From Mucilaginibacter sp. OK268 (GTDB lineage Bacteria > Bacteroidota > Bacteroidia > Sphingobacteriales > Sphingobacteriaceae): 64,000 nucleotides of DNA. Below the pieces are notes generated by a model that saw nothing but the letters and a program-made list of their open reading frames with translations, had not been told where the DNA came from and did no database searches. The stretch is taken from contig NZ_FNJV01000003.1 in the NCBI RefSeq assembly GCF_900103125.1, positions 744,001 through 808,000 on the forward strand. The letters are read 5' to 3'. Within the stretch, counting starts at the first letter, position 1; every line of letters starts with the position of its first letter. Shown here in pieces: positions 23,123-31,948 of this stretch. The translations under genes were made by a program, and so were the position numbers.

Positions 23123-24130
23123 ATGAGATCGATCATATCATCAAAATTCGTAATTATACCTTTTGCCGCATTAGTAGTCTCGGCTTTTAGCTGTGGCAAC
23201 AGTAATAGTTCCAAAGCACCGGCAACGGCAACAACCGCTTCTCAAAAAACGGTATCTATATCTACACTCATCAGCGAGCAACAATTCAATGAGCTTTTTC
23301 CGCAACGCGATAAATTTTATAGTTACGCTGCTTTTATAAAAGCAGCAAACGAATTAGGCGAGATAAAAATAAAAGTTACCCGCAGGGCCACCTCGGTATA
23401 TCAATATATACGTACCGATAAAAGTACAGGCAAAACAAGTACTGTAAGACAAGATGGCGACTGGAACGAGGAATGGGCCAAAAAGAAACCCGACAGCACT
23501 TTTACGGTAGATTACGGCAACTTCGGGACCCAATTTAGCGCCGAAGCCAATAAAAAGGAGCTGGCAGCATTCTTCGCGCATATAGCCCACGAAACCCGCC
23601 ACGGTGTAAATGCTACTTATACCGACGGGCTGATGCTGATACATGAAAGCAATACATCTTTAAGTTATATAGCCGAGAGTGACGAATACCCACCGGTGGC
23701 AGGCAAAAAGTATTATGGCCGCGGTCCTATGCAGTTAAGCTATAACGGCAACTACGGCCTGGCCTCTACCTGTATATTTGGTGATGCCAAAACTTTATTG
23801 AACAATCCTGATATGGTGGAGACCGATCCGATAGTAGCTTTTAAAGCCGCTATTTATTTCTGGATGACACCCGAAACGCATAAACCATCGGCACATGATG
23901 TGATGACGGGCAAGTGGCAGCCCAATGCTATTGATAAAGCTAAAGGCCGCACACCCGGCTTTGGCATGACCATCAACATAGTGAACGGTGAGGTTGAGTG
24001 CAACAAAGGCGAAAACATGTACAGCATGAACGACCGTATTGGCTTCTATCAATTCTTTTTAAAGAAATTGGGTATCACCGATGCCAACTGCGCCTGCTCA
24101 TGCGGTAAAATGGAACCTTATAAGTATTAA
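23123..24130 (+). CDS. GH19-like chitinase/lysozyme lipoprotein
   Basis: 335 residues from ATG 23123. Lipobox FSC with C24, so probably an outer-membrane or periplasmic lipoprotein. The GH19 lysozyme-like fold shows in FYSYAAFIKAANELGEI, FAHIAHETRHGVN (acidic catalytic Glu in HETRHG), YYGRGPMQLSYNGNYG and PIVAFKAAIYFWMTP. Degrades chitin or related beta-1,4-linked aminosugar polymers by family. Signal sequence, lipobox and a 14-bp gap to the secreted cyanophycinase-like gene suggest a joint scavenging role outside the cytoplasm. A heptad repeat lies just upstream. Confidence 0.82.
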   Translation: MRSIISSKFVIIPFAALVVSAFSCGNSNSSKAPATATTASQKTVSISTLISEQQFNELFPQRDKFYSYAAFIKAANELGEIKIKVTRRATSVYQYIRTDKSTGKTSTVRQDGDWNEEWAKKKPDSTFTVDYGNFGTQFSAEANKKELAAFFAHIAHETRHGVNATYTDGLMLIHESNTSLSYIAESDEYPPVAGKKYYGRGPMQLSYNGNYGLASTCIFGDAKTLLNNPDMVETDPIVAFKAAIYFWMTPETHKPSAHDVMTGKWQPNAIDKAKGRTPGFGMTINIVNGEVECNKGENMYSMNDRIGFYQFFLKKLGITDANCACSCGKMEPYKY

Positions 24131-24144
24131 GCTTATATTTACAC

Positions 24145-25194
24145 ATGCGTTTTTTTCTTTCTATAATTACCTTGTTAAGCTTTAGCCTTACCACATGGGC
24201 TGCTGCTTTGCCTGATACTGTTAAAAAAGATAAACATATTGCTGGTCGCCCAGCCTCGATAGGCATTATAGGCGATACCGCTAACGTAAATACGCCGGTC
24301 AAAGCCGGCCTGGTGATGATAGGTGGCGGCAGGGATGTTGACGAGGCTTTTAAATGGATGATAGACCGCAGCGGTGGTGGCGACGTGGTGATTATCCGGG
24401 CGTCGGGTAAAGATGGCTACAACCCCTATATTAATGGACTGGGTAAGGTAAATTCGGTGGAGACCCTTAAAATTGATTCAAGGGCTTTGGCCAACAACGA
24501 TACGGTTGCTTATATCATCCGCAATGCCGAAATGCTTTTTATCGCTGGTGGCGACCAATCCAACTACATGAATTTTTGGCGGGGAACCAAAACCATGGAT
24601 GCTATCAATTACCTGCTCAATGTAAAACATGCGCCTGTTGGCGGCACCAGCGCCGGCTGCGCCATTATGGGTGGCATCTATTACAGCGGCGAAAATGCCA
24701 GCGTTACCGCCGAGCAGGCCCTGGCTAACCCCTACAATCCGTTGGTGAAATTGTATCATGATGATTTGCTGCATGCCCCCTTCCTCCAATCGGTAATTAC
24801 TGATCAACACTACATTACCCGCGACAGGCAGGGCCGCCATGTGGCCTTTTTAAGCCGTATTGTTAAAGACTGGCACTTATTTGCCAACGGCATAGCTGCC
24901 GATGAACATACCGCGGTTTGCGTTGACGAAACTGGTCATGCGGTAATCTTTGGTACCAGTAAGGCCTACTTTTTATTGACTAATAACCCAAAACCGCCCG
25001 AGGTATGCGAGCCGGGCAAACCCTTAACCTGGAATAATAACCAACAAGCCATCCATGTTTATGAAGTACAGGGGACTGCAACCGGCAACGGAAGTTTTGA
25101 CGTAAGCAGTTTTAACCCTACACAAGCATCGGGTGGTAAATGGCAATGGTGGTGGGTAGAAGCCGGGAAGTTAAAGCGACAGGAGGCGAAGTAA
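24145..25194 (+). CDS. Secreted cyanophycinase-like S51 peptidase
   Basis: 349 residues with an N-terminal signal peptide (about 1-20, TTWAAALP). The S51 serine-peptidase fold is seen in GLVMIGGGRDVDEAF, FIAGGDQSNYMNFW and the nucleophile elbow GGTSAGCAIMGG (S169). Cyanophycinases cleave multi-L-arginyl-poly-L-aspartate; the secreted form implies use of external cyanophycin or a similar dipeptide-linked polymer. The C-terminal about 60 residues (TWNNNQQAIHVYEVQGTATG onward) form an extra tail. Second gene of a pair with the GH19-like lipoprotein. Confidence 0.82.
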   Translation: MRFFLSIITLLSFSLTTWAAALPDTVKKDKHIAGRPASIGIIGDTANVNTPVKAGLVMIGGGRDVDEAFKWMIDRSGGGDVVIIRASGKDGYNPYINGLGKVNSVETLKIDSRALANNDTVAYIIRNAEMLFIAGGDQSNYMNFWRGTKTMDAINYLLNVKHAPVGGTSAGCAIMGGIYYSGENASVTAEQALANPYNPLVKLYHDDLLHAPFLQSVITDQHYITRDRQGRHVAFLSRIVKDWHLFANGIAADEHTAVCVDETGHAVIFGTSKAYFLLTNNPKPPEVCEPGKPLTWNNNQQAIHVYEVQGTATGNGSFDVSSFNPTQASGGKWQWWWVEAGKLKRQEAK

Positions 25195-25216
25195 TTCCCC
25201 TCAGTCCATTTAAGCG

Positions 25217-25325
25217 TAAAAGTGGGTTTACATGGTTTACACAATTTACGGTTAACATTGACTTATTTAATTGATTATCAATTTATTATAATAAAACACA
25301 ATAAATTAATGTAAACCGACTTATT
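25217..25325. mobile_element. MITE-like element, copy 1
   Basis: 109 bp. Begins TAAAAGTGGGTTTACATGG TTTACAC and contains GGTTAACAT, the palindrome ATTGATTATCAAT (25270-25282) and an imperfect right end GTAAACCGACTTATT. Aligns over most of its length with the reverse complement of 43305-43415. No coding potential; no transposase nearby. Confidence 0.6.
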
Positions 25326-25367
25326 GGCTCATTTAAGCGTCCGCGCTTATGGCTATTTGAAGTCTCA

Positions 25368-25459
25368 CCGCTCCCGCGAGATTAGCGTAGCGTATCTCGT
25401 GGGATGCATGGTTAAAGCTTCCAGCTTTAATTCAGCTGAAAGCCCGCGGTAGCGGGAGT
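25368..25459. repeat. Nested hairpin repeat
   Basis: Inner stem CCCGCGAGAT/ATCTCGTGGG and outer CTCCCGCG/CGCGGTAGCGGGAG, with AAAGCTTCCAGCTTT between. Fills the gap between two other repeat elements. Confidence 0.5.
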
Positions 25460-25470
25460 ATTAACAATCA

Positions 25471-25618
25471 TGTCATTGCGAGCGATAGCGTGGCAATCTC
25501 CTCCCTTGCTAACGCGTAGACGGAATAGCTACGAGATTATTAATGTTGTATTTTTTTTAACGGTATTAATGAGCTCCCTTTGGTCGGTTGTCTTCGTCGT
25601 GCCTCCTCACAATGACAT
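25471..25618. repeat. GTCATTGCGAG hairpin element (copy 3, long form)
   Basis: Ends TGTCATTGCGAGCGATAGCG and GCCTCCTCACAATGACA. The interior 25533-25592 is nearly the reverse complement of 51726-51784 in the element at 51701-51842, so the two share a longer core. Confidence 0.75.
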
Positions 25619-25657
25619 ATTTGAGATATAATTTCTTACCCTCAATTCTGGAGTAAC

Positions 25658-27307
25658 CTACTTCAACACCGCCGGTAAAATATACTCCTGCATTATTTTA
25701 TCAACTTGTGGATGCGCGTAGGGTTTGCCATATGCTGTAGCCGTAACAATCACCACCAATGGCACATCGGTAAAAACAAATATTTTGTTGCCCCCATTAC
25801 CCGAGCAATAAAAAGTTTCGTACGATTTATCATTCACGGTGTAGGTTTTGTTCCAGAACAGATAGCCGTAACACCCCTCGCCTACCACATCTTTTGGCAG
25901 GGTAAGATATTTGGTAAACGATTGTTTCACCCAGCTTTCAGGAATGATCTGTTTGCCGTTCCATGCCCCATTATTTTTATATAACTGCCCGAATTTGGCA
26001 TAATCCAGTGAGCGCATCTGCAAGCCGCCGGCGGTACTCGGAACGTGCTGTGGAGAATATGGCCACTGATACTTTACTATACCCAGAGGTTTAAACAGTT
26101 TTTCATCGGCATATTTTTCCAAGCCTCCCGGGACAGACTTATTGACCATATCGCCCAGAAGCATAGCTCCGGCCGTAAAATAATTCCATTGTTTGCCCCC
26201 GGTTTTGGCACTATCCACACGAAGATCGAGTGTGAATTTTGCCCAATCAGGCGTTGGGTACATATTTTCTTCATTCCCGGGCGAATCGCTATCGTTATCA
26301 TCCCCATCAAATATGGAGCTCATGGTGAGCAGGCTTTTCAGGGTAATACCTTCTTTCCGCGGCGAATAGTTATTAAACTTCTTAAGATCGTAAAAATCTT
26401 TTAACGTTTGGTTTTCGCTTTTTATAAACCCATCATGTATAGCGATCCCCATCATGGCCGAGGCGAAAGTTTTGCCCACCGAGCGGGGATCATGCAATGA
26501 ATCGCGCGAGCTGCCATTAAAATATTCTTCAATCAGGAGCTTTCCATTTTTAATGACCACAATACTGGTAATATCTTTCAACTTATTTTGAGCTATTAAG
26601 CCATTCATTGCCATGATCTTGTTCTGATCAAAGAGTTCGCTGGAAACCTGCCAGCCGCTATTGGGTTTTATAGCCTGTACCTGGACAGCCCTTGTATCAG
26701 GCGGTGGAACGGTAAACCGAAGCCCTCCCTGGGCAATTATTTCACCAACTTTTAAATCCGGGATATTGATATACGGTCGAACCTCTATTTTCAATAAATG
26801 CTCACCTGTTATCAACGCGTCGTCACCGCCCCTGGCTGTAAAACGATACCAAAGGCCCCTTCCCCAGGAATCTTCGTTACGGTTACTGATCAATGGGACA
26901 CTTATAGTGGTTTTAGTATTTTTAGTTGCAGGTAAATTAGCCCCTTTATTGAGATTCTCCTGGTATATCTGCCGGCCATCAACATAAAAAGTAAACTGAA
27001 AATTCCCTTTATTTGAATCCTCAACGCTTAAAGAGGAATTGAGTTGGTGTTGATAATTGGTTAAGGAATTGGCTATAAAAAACCTCATATACAGATTATT
27101 TTGAGGTCTTGCTTCAAATTGATTAAGCAGGTCGGTTTGTTTTAACCTTGTTAAATTGATGGTATCGGCCAGAAAAACAACTTTCCCCACATTGCCTTTG
27201 TAGACGGGCAAAGTGAGCAACTCGGGCTGGGTAATATTGCTGGTTTGCGCAAATGATGATGTGGTAACAGTAATGAAGGTTAGGATAAAAAGTATATAGC
27301 GTTTCAT
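25658..27307 (-). CDS. Serine hydrolase, beta-lactamase class C fold
   Basis: 549 residues from ATG 27307, with a signal peptide (MKRYILFILTFITV, ending SFAQ). Residues about 25-205 form an all-beta N-terminal domain of unknown type; the rest is a penicillin-binding-protein/class C hydrolase domain with S276-x-x-K279 in SVGKTF and a YFTAG segment where the family has YxN. The third motif region is CSGNGGNK rather than HxG. Esterase or D-amino-peptidase activity is more likely than antibiotic resistance. Follows an AraC regulator in the same direction (60-bp gap). Confidence 0.8.
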   Translation of the reverse strand: MKRYILFILTFITVTTSSFAQTSNITQPELLTLPVYKGNVGKVVFLADTINLTRLKQTDLLNQFEARPQNNLYMRFFIANSLTNYQHQLNSSLSVEDSNKGNFQFTFYVDGRQIYQENLNKGANLPATKNTKTTISVPLISNRNEDSWGRGLWYRFTARGGDDALITGEHLLKIEVRPYINIPDLKVGEIIAQGGLRFTVPPPDTRAVQVQAIKPNSGWQVSSELFDQNKIMAMNGLIAQNKLKDITSIVVIKNGKLLIEEYFNGSSRDSLHDPRSVGKTFASAMMGIAIHDGFIKSENQTLKDFYDLKKFNNYSPRKEGITLKSLLTMSSIFDGDDNDSDSPGNEENMYPTPDWAKFTLDLRVDSAKTGGKQWNYFTAGAMLLGDMVNKSVPGGLEKYADEKLFKPLGIVKYQWPYSPQHVPSTAGGLQMRSLDYAKFGQLYKNNGAWNGKQIIPESWVKQSFTKYLTLPKDVVGEGCYGYLFWNKTYTVNDKSYETFYCSGNGGNKIFVFTDVPLVVIVTATAYGKPYAHPQVDKIMQEYILPAVLK

Positions 27308-27367
27308 CTTTTTATGATATGATATATGCAAAGCTGCATGGATAAACTCACACAAAATAGAACAGAA

Positions 27368-28183
27368 TTAACATGCCCGCGTAAGCAGTTTACGGTAGGC
27401 CGATGGATTGCCGTCGCTAAACTGCTTAAAGCTGCGTAAAAAATGGCTCTGGTCTGCAAAACCGCATCGAAAAGCAATATCGGTTAACGACAGATGATGA
27501 TCATGCAACAAGGAGAACGATCTTTCGACCCTTAACTTCCTGATGTACTCGCCCAGGTTACAGTTAAAATATTTTGAAAAGTCACGGGAAAGATGAACTG
27601 GGTGAATTTGCAATTGAGCCGACAGATGATCAAGTGTATGCTTTTGAGTAAACTCATCTGCCAGGATCTCCTTTAATTTTTTGGCCCAAAGCGGCACCTG
27701 CTGTGGCGGACTTAATTTGCCAACCTGCATTTTGACCAGTGTTTGCAACAACAACGCTTCAACAGAAAGGGCGGTTACTTCATCGTCAATTTTTGATTCT
27801 TTAAAGAGCCTGTACAGCAAAAATTTAACATCCGGATCATTGATCGTAAAACTTCCCTGAATTTTATCCTGTTGAAGATCAAAACCATCAAACCAGTTTT
27901 TTTGCAACTCGATATGGAAGCCTCGCGTAAAGCCTTTGGGTTTTATGTTGTAATGTGGATCCTGCCAGTTATGAAACAGCAAACTACCGGCCGAGCAATT
28001 GTAAATTTCCTTCTTGTTGCCTTCAATAACATTGCCGGCTAATATAAACGTGAAATAGGCATTTTCGTGATAGTGCCAATCTACCTTATCGTGGGTGTAT
28101 TCGGTATCGGTTAAAGTGATCCCTTTCAAACAGATGGTTTGATTGGTTTGTCCGTAAAAACTTCCTGTTTGTAAATATTTCAC
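27368..28183 (-). CDS. AraC-family transcriptional regulator
   Basis: 271 residues. N-terminal cupin sensing domain (DWHYHENAYFTFILAGNVIEG, AGSLLFHNWQDPHYN) and C-terminal AraC HTH pair (HTLDHLSAQLQIHPVHLSRDF, LTDIAFRCGFADQSHFLRSF). The frame starts at GTG 28183 (VKYLQTGSFYGQTNQ); no upstream ATG is in frame nearby. Its immediate downstream neighbour on the same strand is the secreted serine hydrolase, the likeliest target or co-transcribed partner. Ligand unknown. Confidence 0.85.
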   Translation of the reverse strand: MKYLQTGSFYGQTNQTICLKGITLTDTEYTHDKVDWHYHENAYFTFILAGNVIEGNKKEIYNCSAGSLLFHNWQDPHYNIKPKGFTRGFHIELQKNWFDGFDLQQDKIQGSFTINDPDVKFLLYRLFKESKIDDEVTALSVEALLLQTLVKMQVGKLSPPQQVPLWAKKLKEILADEFTQKHTLDHLSAQLQIHPVHLSRDFSKYFNCNLGEYIRKLRVERSFSLLHDHHLSLTDIAFRCGFADQSHFLRSFKQFSDGNPSAYRKLLTRAC

Positions 28184-28230
28184 GGATAATTGAATTTTCG
28201 TGATTCCTGACTCTAAAAGTCCTGTCTCTT

Positions 28231-28971
28231 TTAAACCTCTTCTACCTTGCGGTTTACGGTTTGAATCTCGGTATTGGCATAATCATTTTCAATCAGGCCA
28301 TCGCGCATACGCACAATACGGTGAGCGTGTTTGGCTATATCCTCTTCGTGGGTTACTAAGATGATGGTGTTGCCTTTGGCGTGGATATCTTCTATCAGGC
28401 CCATTATTTCAATGGATGTTTTAGTATCGAGGTTACCTGTAGGCTCATCGGCCAAAATAATAGATGGGTTATTGATCAAGGCACGCGCCACGGCTACACG
28501 CTGGCGCTGACCACCCGATAACTCGTTTGGTTTATGATCAATACGATTGCCTAAACCCACGTTTTTAAGCGCGTTGGTAGCACGCTCTGTGCGGTTTTCT
28601 TTGTTAATGCCGGCATAAATTAAGGGTAAGGCCACATTATCAAGCGCCGTATTACGAGGCAACAGGTTAAATGTCTGGAAAACGAAACCGATCTCGGAGT
28701 TACGCACCTCGGCCAGTTCATTATCAGTCATGTGGCTTACGTTGATGCCGTTCAGGATATATTCACCTTTTGAGGGTGTATCCAGGCAACCCAGGATATT
28801 CATTAAGGTTGATTTACCCGAACCTGATGGACCCATCAATGCTACAAACTCGCCTTTATTAATATTCAGGGTAACTGATTTAAGCGCGTGGATCACTTCG
28901 GAGCCGATCACGTACTTACGCCCGATATCTTTAATGGTTATTAATGGTTTGTCAGTATTCAATGGCTCCAT
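28231..28971 (-). CDS. ABC transporter ATP-binding protein, MacB/LolD type
   Basis: 246 residues, the nucleotide-binding subunit that powers a permease at the inner membrane. Walker [10 protein letters not shown] (47-55), Q-loop near [11 protein letters not shown], signature LSGGQRQR (151-158), Walker [13 protein letters not shown] and the H-loop [12 protein letters not shown]. The sequence style is that of MacB, LolD and FtsE, which pair with FtsX-type permeases. No permease gene is adjacent; the MacB-type permease at 18362-19609 is the nearest candidate. The upstream neighbours on this strand are gatC and two acyltransferases. Confidence 0.9.
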   Translation of the reverse strand: MEPLNTDKPLITIKDIGRKYVIGSEVIHALKSVTLNINKGEFVALMGPSGSGKSTLMNILGCLDTPSKGEYILNGINVSHMTDNELAEVRNSEIGFVFQTFNLLPRNTALDNVALPLIYAGINKENRTERATNALKNVGLGNRIDHKPNELSGGQRQRVAVARALINNPSIILADEPTGNLDTKTSIEIMGLIEDIHAKGNTIILVTHEEDIAKHAHRIVRMRDGLIENDYANTEIQTVNRKVEEV

Positions 28972-29011
28972 ATATATTTTTCGTTTGGACTAAGATACAC
29001 TTCTGAATGTT

Positions 29012-29096
29012 ACAGATAATTCAAAATTAAAAAGTCAAAATTCAAAAGCATAATAAGGGGTTCTGAATTTTGACTTTTTAATTTTGAATTATGAAT
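29012..29096. repeat. Heptad-word inverted repeat
   Basis: Left arm ATTCAAA, ATTAAAA, AGTCAAA, ATTCAAA; right arm TGAATTTTGACTTTTTAATT, its inverse. The right arm ends at the gatC stop codon. Confidence 0.75.
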
Positions 29097-29387
29097 TTAC
29101 TTCTCGATCACTTTGGCAACCAGGAAGTAGTTTTCATCGTGTTTTGGGGCGTTTTCCAGCGCTTCCTCATGGGTTATCCTTTGTTTTACTACATCATCGC
29201 GCAAAATATTGGCATCGCCGGTCATATAAACCAGGGGCTCCACGCCGGTTGTATCCAGTTCATTCAGTTTTGCCATAAAGTCAAGGATCTTACTCATATC
29301 CTTAATCATTTCCTGCTTTTCTGTTTCGTTAAGCTCTAAACGGGCCAGGTGGGCAACTTTTTCAACTGTTTCTTTATCAATGGTCAT
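29097..29387 (-). CDS. gatC: Asp/Glu-tRNA(Asn/Gln) amidotransferase subunit C
   Basis: 96 residues, the small stabilising subunit of the GatCAB complex that amidates mischarged Glu-tRNA(Gln) or Asp-tRNA(Asn). Starts MTIDKETVEKVAHLARLELN, with KILDFMAKLNELDTTGVEPL in the middle and the C-terminal ENAPKHDENYFLVAKVIEK, all usual. Its ATG overlaps the stop of the upstream acyltransferase by 4 bp, so translation is probably coupled. gatA and gatB are not in the window. Confidence 0.92.
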   Translation of the reverse strand: MTIDKETVEKVAHLARLELNETEKQEMIKDMSKILDFMAKLNELDTTGVEPLVYMTGDANILRDDVVKQRITHEEALENAPKHDENYFLVAKVIEK

Positions 29388-30115
29388 GCCTGTAGCAATT
29401 TTTGTTTAATAATATCGTAAACCTCATCGCGCAGGGCGTCGGCGTCATCTAAGGTTAAATGGGCCGTTTCAATGGGTTTATGTACAAATATATCACAAAT
29501 TCCGGGTCTGCTGCCAAATTCTTTACCGGTATCCCAAAGCACTTTCCAGGTATCCAGTGAGGTAATGGGGATAATTGGCACCTTCATTTCGATAGCCAAC
29601 CTGAAAGGGCCATTCTTAAATTGATGTAAAGCAGGCGGATAAGTATCAGGAATGGTACCTTCTGGAAATATCACTACACTCACGCCATTCTTTAACCTTT
29701 CGGCTGCCACTTTAAATGCTCTGAATGATGATATTTTGCTTTCGCGGTTAACCGTAATATCTATTGTTTTAAAAAAAAAGTTTAGCACAAAATAAGCTTT
29801 CAGTTCTTCTTTGGCCATAAAACAATGATTATTATGTAAATTGGTGCTGATAGCCAATACGTCAAGGTTTGAAGTATGGTTAGGGCATATTACATAAGTT
29901 TTGTTCCAGTCGATAGGCGCCTCATAGGTGGCCCGATAAAATATACCTGAGCATGCCGAGCTTATCAGTGCAATTATCTGCCTGAATTTATTGATGTATT
30001 TATAAAGCTTTGGTCTTTTACTAAGCAGGTACAGAATTGGGAAACAAAGGATAAAAAAGAATGTAACACTGGTCTTGTAAAACTGTGTATGTATTCTTTT
30101 TATTATTAATTTCAT
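29384..30115 (-). CDS. 1-acyl-sn-glycerol-3-phosphate acyltransferase, copy 1
   Basis: 243 residues. Inner-membrane enzyme that acylates lysophosphatidic acid (PlsC family). Membrane segment near the N-terminus (VTFFFILCFPILYLL). Acyltransferase motif I CPNHTSNLD (HX4D), motif III FPEGTIPD, and an arginine-rich substrate site upstream. Neighbour 30154-30903 is a clear tandem paralogue (shared ANHTSNLD-type block, NGPFRLAIEMKVPIIPI, WDTG). Overlaps gatC by 4 bp. ATG 30115 is preferred over TTG 30124. Confidence 0.88.
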   Translation of the reverse strand: MKLIIKRIHTQFYKTSVTFFFILCFPILYLLSKRPKLYKYINKFRQIIALISSACSGIFYRATYEAPIDWNKTYVICPNHTSNLDVLAISTNLHNNHCFMAKEELKAYFVLNFFFKTIDITVNRESKISSFRAFKVAAERLKNGVSVVIFPEGTIPDTYPPALHQFKNGPFRLAIEMKVPIIPITSLDTWKVLWDTGKEFGSRPGICDIFVHKPIETAHLTLDDADALRDEVYDIIKQKLLQA

Positions 30116-30153
30116 GGCGACCAAAATTAGAAAAAATACTCAATCACCACAGG

Positions 30154-30903
30154 CTAAACCATCACTAACTGTTGTTGCTCGTTAAGTTTCTGTTTCATCA
30201 TGTCATAAACCCTGTCGCGTAGCATGTCGGCATCGTCAACAGTTAGGTTGTTGGTATCAATGGGTTTATGCACATAAAAATCGCAAACACCTGGCTTACT
30301 GCCGTATTGCAGTCCGGTATCCCAGAGCATTTGCCAGGTATTGGATGAGCTTACCGGGATAATGGGTATTTTTAACTCAATGGCTAGCCGGAAAGGCCCA
30401 TTTTTAAACTCCTGTAACTGTGGTGGGTAATCATCAGCTATTTTGCCTTCGGGAAAAATGATCATGGTTATACCGCTCTGTAATTTTTCGGCTGCCTTTT
30501 TGAAAGCCCGAAATGACGACATTTTACTTTCCCGGTTCACCGGGATATCAACCGAACGGAAGAACAGACCGGTCACCAGGCCATCTTCCAGCTCCTGTTT
30601 ACCCATAAAGCTGCAGTTATTATTTACCAATGAGCACATGGCAGCAATATCCAGGTTAGAGGTATGATTGGCACATACAATATAGGTTTTGCTCCAGTCA
30701 ACAGGTTCTTCAAACTCAAAGCGGTAAAAGAAGCCAACGGCGGTCGAACTGATTAAGCCCCAGAACCTTCGTAAGCGGTTCAGGTTCCGGTAACGCTCGG
30801 GTTTTCGCGAGCAATAGTAAAAAAACGGCCAGAATATAAAATAAGATAATGCCACACTGAGCACATACAGGTAGATATGCACTTTTTTCAATATCATTTT
30901 CAT
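30154..30903 (-). CDS. 1-acyl-sn-glycerol-3-phosphate acyltransferase, copy 2
   Basis: 249 residues from ATG 30903 (another ATG at 30909). N-terminal membrane segments VLSVALSYFIFWPFFYYC, then motif I CANHTSNLD, a basic site FRSVDIPVNRESKMSSFRA, motif III FPEGKIADD and a C-terminal QKLNEQQQ tail. It is the tandem duplicate of the downstream gene, 38 bp away on the same strand; the two are about as similar as old duplicates. Different acyl-chain or lysophospholipid preference is plausible. First gene of the plsC-plsC-gatC unit; trpS diverges from it. Confidence 0.88.
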   Translation of the reverse strand: MKMILKKVHIYLYVLSVALSYFIFWPFFYYCSRKPERYRNLNRLRRFWGLISSTAVGFFYRFEFEEPVDWSKTYIVCANHTSNLDIAAMCSLVNNNCSFMGKQELEDGLVTGLFFRSVDIPVNRESKMSSFRAFKKAAEKLQSGITMIIFPEGKIADDYPPQLQEFKNGPFRLAIELKIPIIPVSSSNTWQMLWDTGLQYGSKPGVCDFYVHKPIDTNNLTVDDADMLRDRVYDMMKQKLNEQQQLVMV

Positions 30904-30928
30904 CAGCATCAAAAATAGAAAAATTCCT

Positions 30929-30936
30929 TACTTTCG
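30929..30936 (+). promoter_or_regulatory. -7 promoter element of trpS
   Basis: TACTTTCG, one mismatch to TAnnTTTG, ending 6 bp before the trpS ATG, so the leader would be extremely short or absent. Confidence 0.45.
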
Positions 30937-30942
30937 CAACCT

Positions 30943-31938
30943 ATGGAAACTGTTGTTAGTGGCATCCGTTCAACCGGAAATCTGCACTTAGGAAATTACT
31001 ACGGAGCGCTGCAAAATTTTATAAAAATGCAGTCTGAATATAACTGCTTTTTTTTTATCGCCGACCTCCACTCATTAACTACGCACCCTACCCCAGCCGA
31101 TCTGCATACCAACGTAAAGCAGGTTTTGGTAGAATACCTGGCTGCCGGCATCGACCCGGACAAAGCGACCATCTACGTACAATCAGACGTACCGGAGATA
31201 GCCGAATTATACTTGTATCTTAATATGAACGCCTACCTCGGCGAGCTGGAACGCGCCACATCTTTTAAAGACAAGGTGCGCGCCAATCCCGATAATGTAA
31301 ATGCCGGTTTGCTTACTTACCCGGTATTGATGGCGGCTGATATTATTATCCATAAAGCAACCAAAGTACCTGTTGGTAAGGATCAGGAACAACACCTGGA
31401 AATGGCCCGCACCTTTGGCAACCGCTTCAACAGACTGTACAATCACGATTACTTTCCCGAACCTTACGCTTTTAGTTACAGCGACAACCTGGTTAAAATT
31501 CCAGGACTTGATGGTAAAGGAAAAATGGGTAAATCAGAAGGAGAAGGCAATGCTATTTTCCTGGGTGATACACCGGAGGCCATTCGCAAAAAAGTAATGC
31601 GTGCGGTAACCGATGGCGGACCTACCACAGAAAATCAAACCAAACCCCAGGAGATCCAGAACCTGTTCGACCTGATGAAAGTTGTTTCATCGGCAGATAC
31701 GCTGGCTCATTTCGATAACCTGTATAATACCTGCAGCATTCGTTACGGTGATCTGAAAAAACAGCTGGCCGAAGATATGATCATTGCCACTGCCCCTATC
31801 CGCGATCGTATCAATGCCATTGCCGGAGATGCTGCTTACCTGAGCAAAGTAGCCCAGCACGGTGCCGATAAAGCCCGCGAAAGCGCTTCAAAAACCATAC
31901 GCGAGGTAAGAGAAATTATAGGTTTCAGGAAATTTTAA
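30943..31938 (+). CDS. trpS: Tryptophan-tRNA ligase
   Basis: Class I aminoacyl-tRNA synthetase charging tRNA(Trp). 331 residues, usual bacterial length. HIGH-type motif GNLHLGNYYGAL (H15-N18), adenosine-binding MAADIIIHKATKVPVGKDQ, and the KMSKS-type loop KMGKS at 194-198. C-terminal anticodon helices are complete. Divergent from the acyltransferase operon with only 40 bp between the start codons; a near-consensus -7 element lies there. Followed by a long repeat then a deoxynucleoside kinase gene. Confidence 0.96.
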   Translation: METVVSGIRSTGNLHLGNYYGALQNFIKMQSEYNCFFFIADLHSLTTHPTPADLHTNVKQVLVEYLAAGIDPDKATIYVQSDVPEIAELYLYLNMNAYLGELERATSFKDKVRANPDNVNAGLLTYPVLMAADIIIHKATKVPVGKDQEQHLEMARTFGNRFNRLYNHDYFPEPYAFSYSDNLVKIPGLDGKGKMGKSEGEGNAIFLGDTPEAIRKKVMRAVTDGGPTTENQTKPQEIQNLFDLMKVVSSADTLAHFDNLYNTCSIRYGDLKKQLAEDMIIATAPIRDRINAIAGDAAYLSKVAQHGADKARESASKTIREVREIIGFRKF

Positions 31939-31948
31939 TAAGTTCATT

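Noticed and set aside
25217-25618. CRISPR array
   Set aside because: Several repeats lie together but they are different families, with no regular repeat-spacer pattern and no cas gene.
25658-27307. Antibiotic-resistance beta-lactamase
   Set aside because: Fold matches class C hydrolases but the YxN and KTG/HxG motifs are changed and a large extra N-terminal domain is present; resistance is not supported.
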